DNA of 5,997 nt from a bacterium (GTDB lineage Bacteria; Desulfobacterota; Anaeroferrophillalia; Anaeroferrophillales; Anaeroferrophillaceae). Under the pieces are notes generated by a model. The model was given only the letters and a program-made list of their open reading frames with translations, searched no databases and was not told where the DNA came from. The position numbers were made by a program, and so were the translations under genes. This document shows, piece after piece, positions 5,821 to 5,997 of this stretch. Location: NCBI GenBank assembly GCA_029940125.1, contig JAOZRP010000163.1, positions 1-5,997 of the forward strand, written 5' to 3'. Positions within the stretch are counted from its first letter, which is position 1; the number at the start of each line of letters is the position of its first letter.

Positions 5821-5844
5821 ATGCCCTGGGGCTTGCCCCGGGGA
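5821..5844 (+). repeat. GC-rich hairpin repeat, copy 2
   Basis: This copy matches the unit at 5616-5639 with a single C-to-T change at its seventh base (5827). That base faces G5840 in the hairpin, so the change gives a G-U pair and keeps the stem. The sequence after it (GTTTCACTATGC) differs from that after copy 1, so the shared element is limited to the hairpin and the ATG before it. Confidence 0.75.
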
Positions 5845-5918
5845 GTTTCACTATGCGGATCACTACTGTCTCATAAATAGCTAAGAATGCGAAAAAAATA
5901 GGCTTGGAGAACTCCTTA

Positions 5919-5927
5919 TGCTATAAT
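5919..5927 (+). promoter_or_regulatory. extended -10 promoter pointing out of the window
   Basis: TGCTATAAT is a perfect extended -10 element (TG, one base, TATAAT at 5922-5927). No good -35 is found 16-18 bases upstream, but extended -10 promoters often do without one. Transcription would begin near 5934 and run to the right, through the dyads at 5951-5972, towards whatever lies beyond the edge. Confidence 0.45.
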
Positions 5928-5950
5928 GTTTTTACCAGGATAACCCCTCT

Positions 5951-5996
5951 GTGTCAATGAAGGTGAGACACCTACCCCTTGAAAAATTAGTGTAGG
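5951..5996 (+). repeat. nested dyads at the right edge
   Basis: GTGTC (5951-5955) and GACAC (5967-5971) are complementary, GGTG (5962-5965) and CACC (5969-5972) form a tighter dyad sharing the right arm, and CCTAC (5971-5975) pairs with GTAGG (5992-5996). They lie just downstream of the extended -10 at 5919-5927. This could be an operator, a leader hairpin set, or the terminal inverted repeat of an insertion sequence lying mostly outside the window. Confidence 0.35.
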
Positions 5997-5997
5997 G

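Larger units (their letters stand above)
5568..5997. other. non-coding region rich in palindromes
   Basis: I see no credible gene here. The only feature resembling one is a 12-codon reading frame (ATG at 5957, stop at 5993-5995) without a ribosome-binding site. The region holds two copies of a GC-rich hairpin repeat, two further hairpins, an AT-rich stretch (about 5713-5785) with a consensus -10, and a rightward extended -10 near 5920. The alternation of very GC-rich palindromes and AT-rich spacers differs from the genes to the left and is typical of REP-like repeat clusters. Confidence 0.7.

Noticed and set aside
5957..5995. 12-codon open frame MKVRHLPLEKLV near the right edge
   Set aside because: It is very short, has no ribosome-binding site, overlaps the dyads and resembles no leader peptide that I recognise.
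5568..5997. CRISPR array or tRNA gene in the repeat-rich flank
   Set aside because: The repeats occur only twice, 205 bases apart and without regular spacers. No cloverleaf with a T-loop GTTC-type motif and acceptor pairing is visible.

Overview
The window reads as an accessory cell-surface region of a Gram-negative bacterium. The evidence is a type IV prepilin gene, a polyprenyl-lipid style glycan machinery (a GT-C-like membrane protein with TPRs, a DPM1-like GT2 and a Wzx-like flippase) and GC-rich palindromic intergenic repeats. I would guess a Desulfobacterota (delta-proteobacterial) or similar environmental anaerobe, but no gene here fixes the taxonomy. Base composition is patchy. Hand counts of single 60-base stretches run from 13 G+C (inside the sulfotransferase gene) to 35 (inside the pilin gene), as expected of a surface-glycan region assembled from different sources.

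Layout, left half (+ strand): positions 1-1782 hold the 3' part of a large membrane protein with a TMTC/GT-C-like C-terminal membrane domain followed by TPRs. Its reading frame is open to the left edge, so the gene starts outside the window. Twenty-four bases later comes a cysteine-free type IV pilin (1807-2286), closed by a strong intrinsic terminator. After a candidate promoter and leader, a DPM1-like family 2 glycosyltransferase with two C-terminal membrane segments occupies 2447-3301; a GTG start is preferred on ribosome-binding-site grounds.

Right half (- strand): a Wzx/MOP-superfamily flippase (5567-4245) overlaps by four bases (TTGA) a PAPS-dependent sulfotransferase (4248-3331), forming a translationally coupled pair that points at the GT2 gene. 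The two convergent stop codons lie 29 bases apart within a hairpin that looks like a shared bidirectional terminator.

Right flank (5568-5997): about 430 bases without a credible gene, holding two near-identical GC-rich hairpin repeats, two other hairpins, two rightward promoter-like sequences and a nested dyad at the right edge that could be an operator or the tip of a mobile element.

How the parts may work together (inference): the GT2 could load a sugar onto polyprenyl phosphate, the GT-C/TPR protein could transfer that sugar to an extracytoplasmic acceptor, and the adjacent pilin, with its Ala/Ser/Thr/Pro-rich stretch, is the obvious candidate acceptor. The flippase and sulfotransferase suggest export of a lipid-linked glycan and sulfation of a glycan or other surface substrate. 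No link between the two halves is shown by the sequence beyond proximity.
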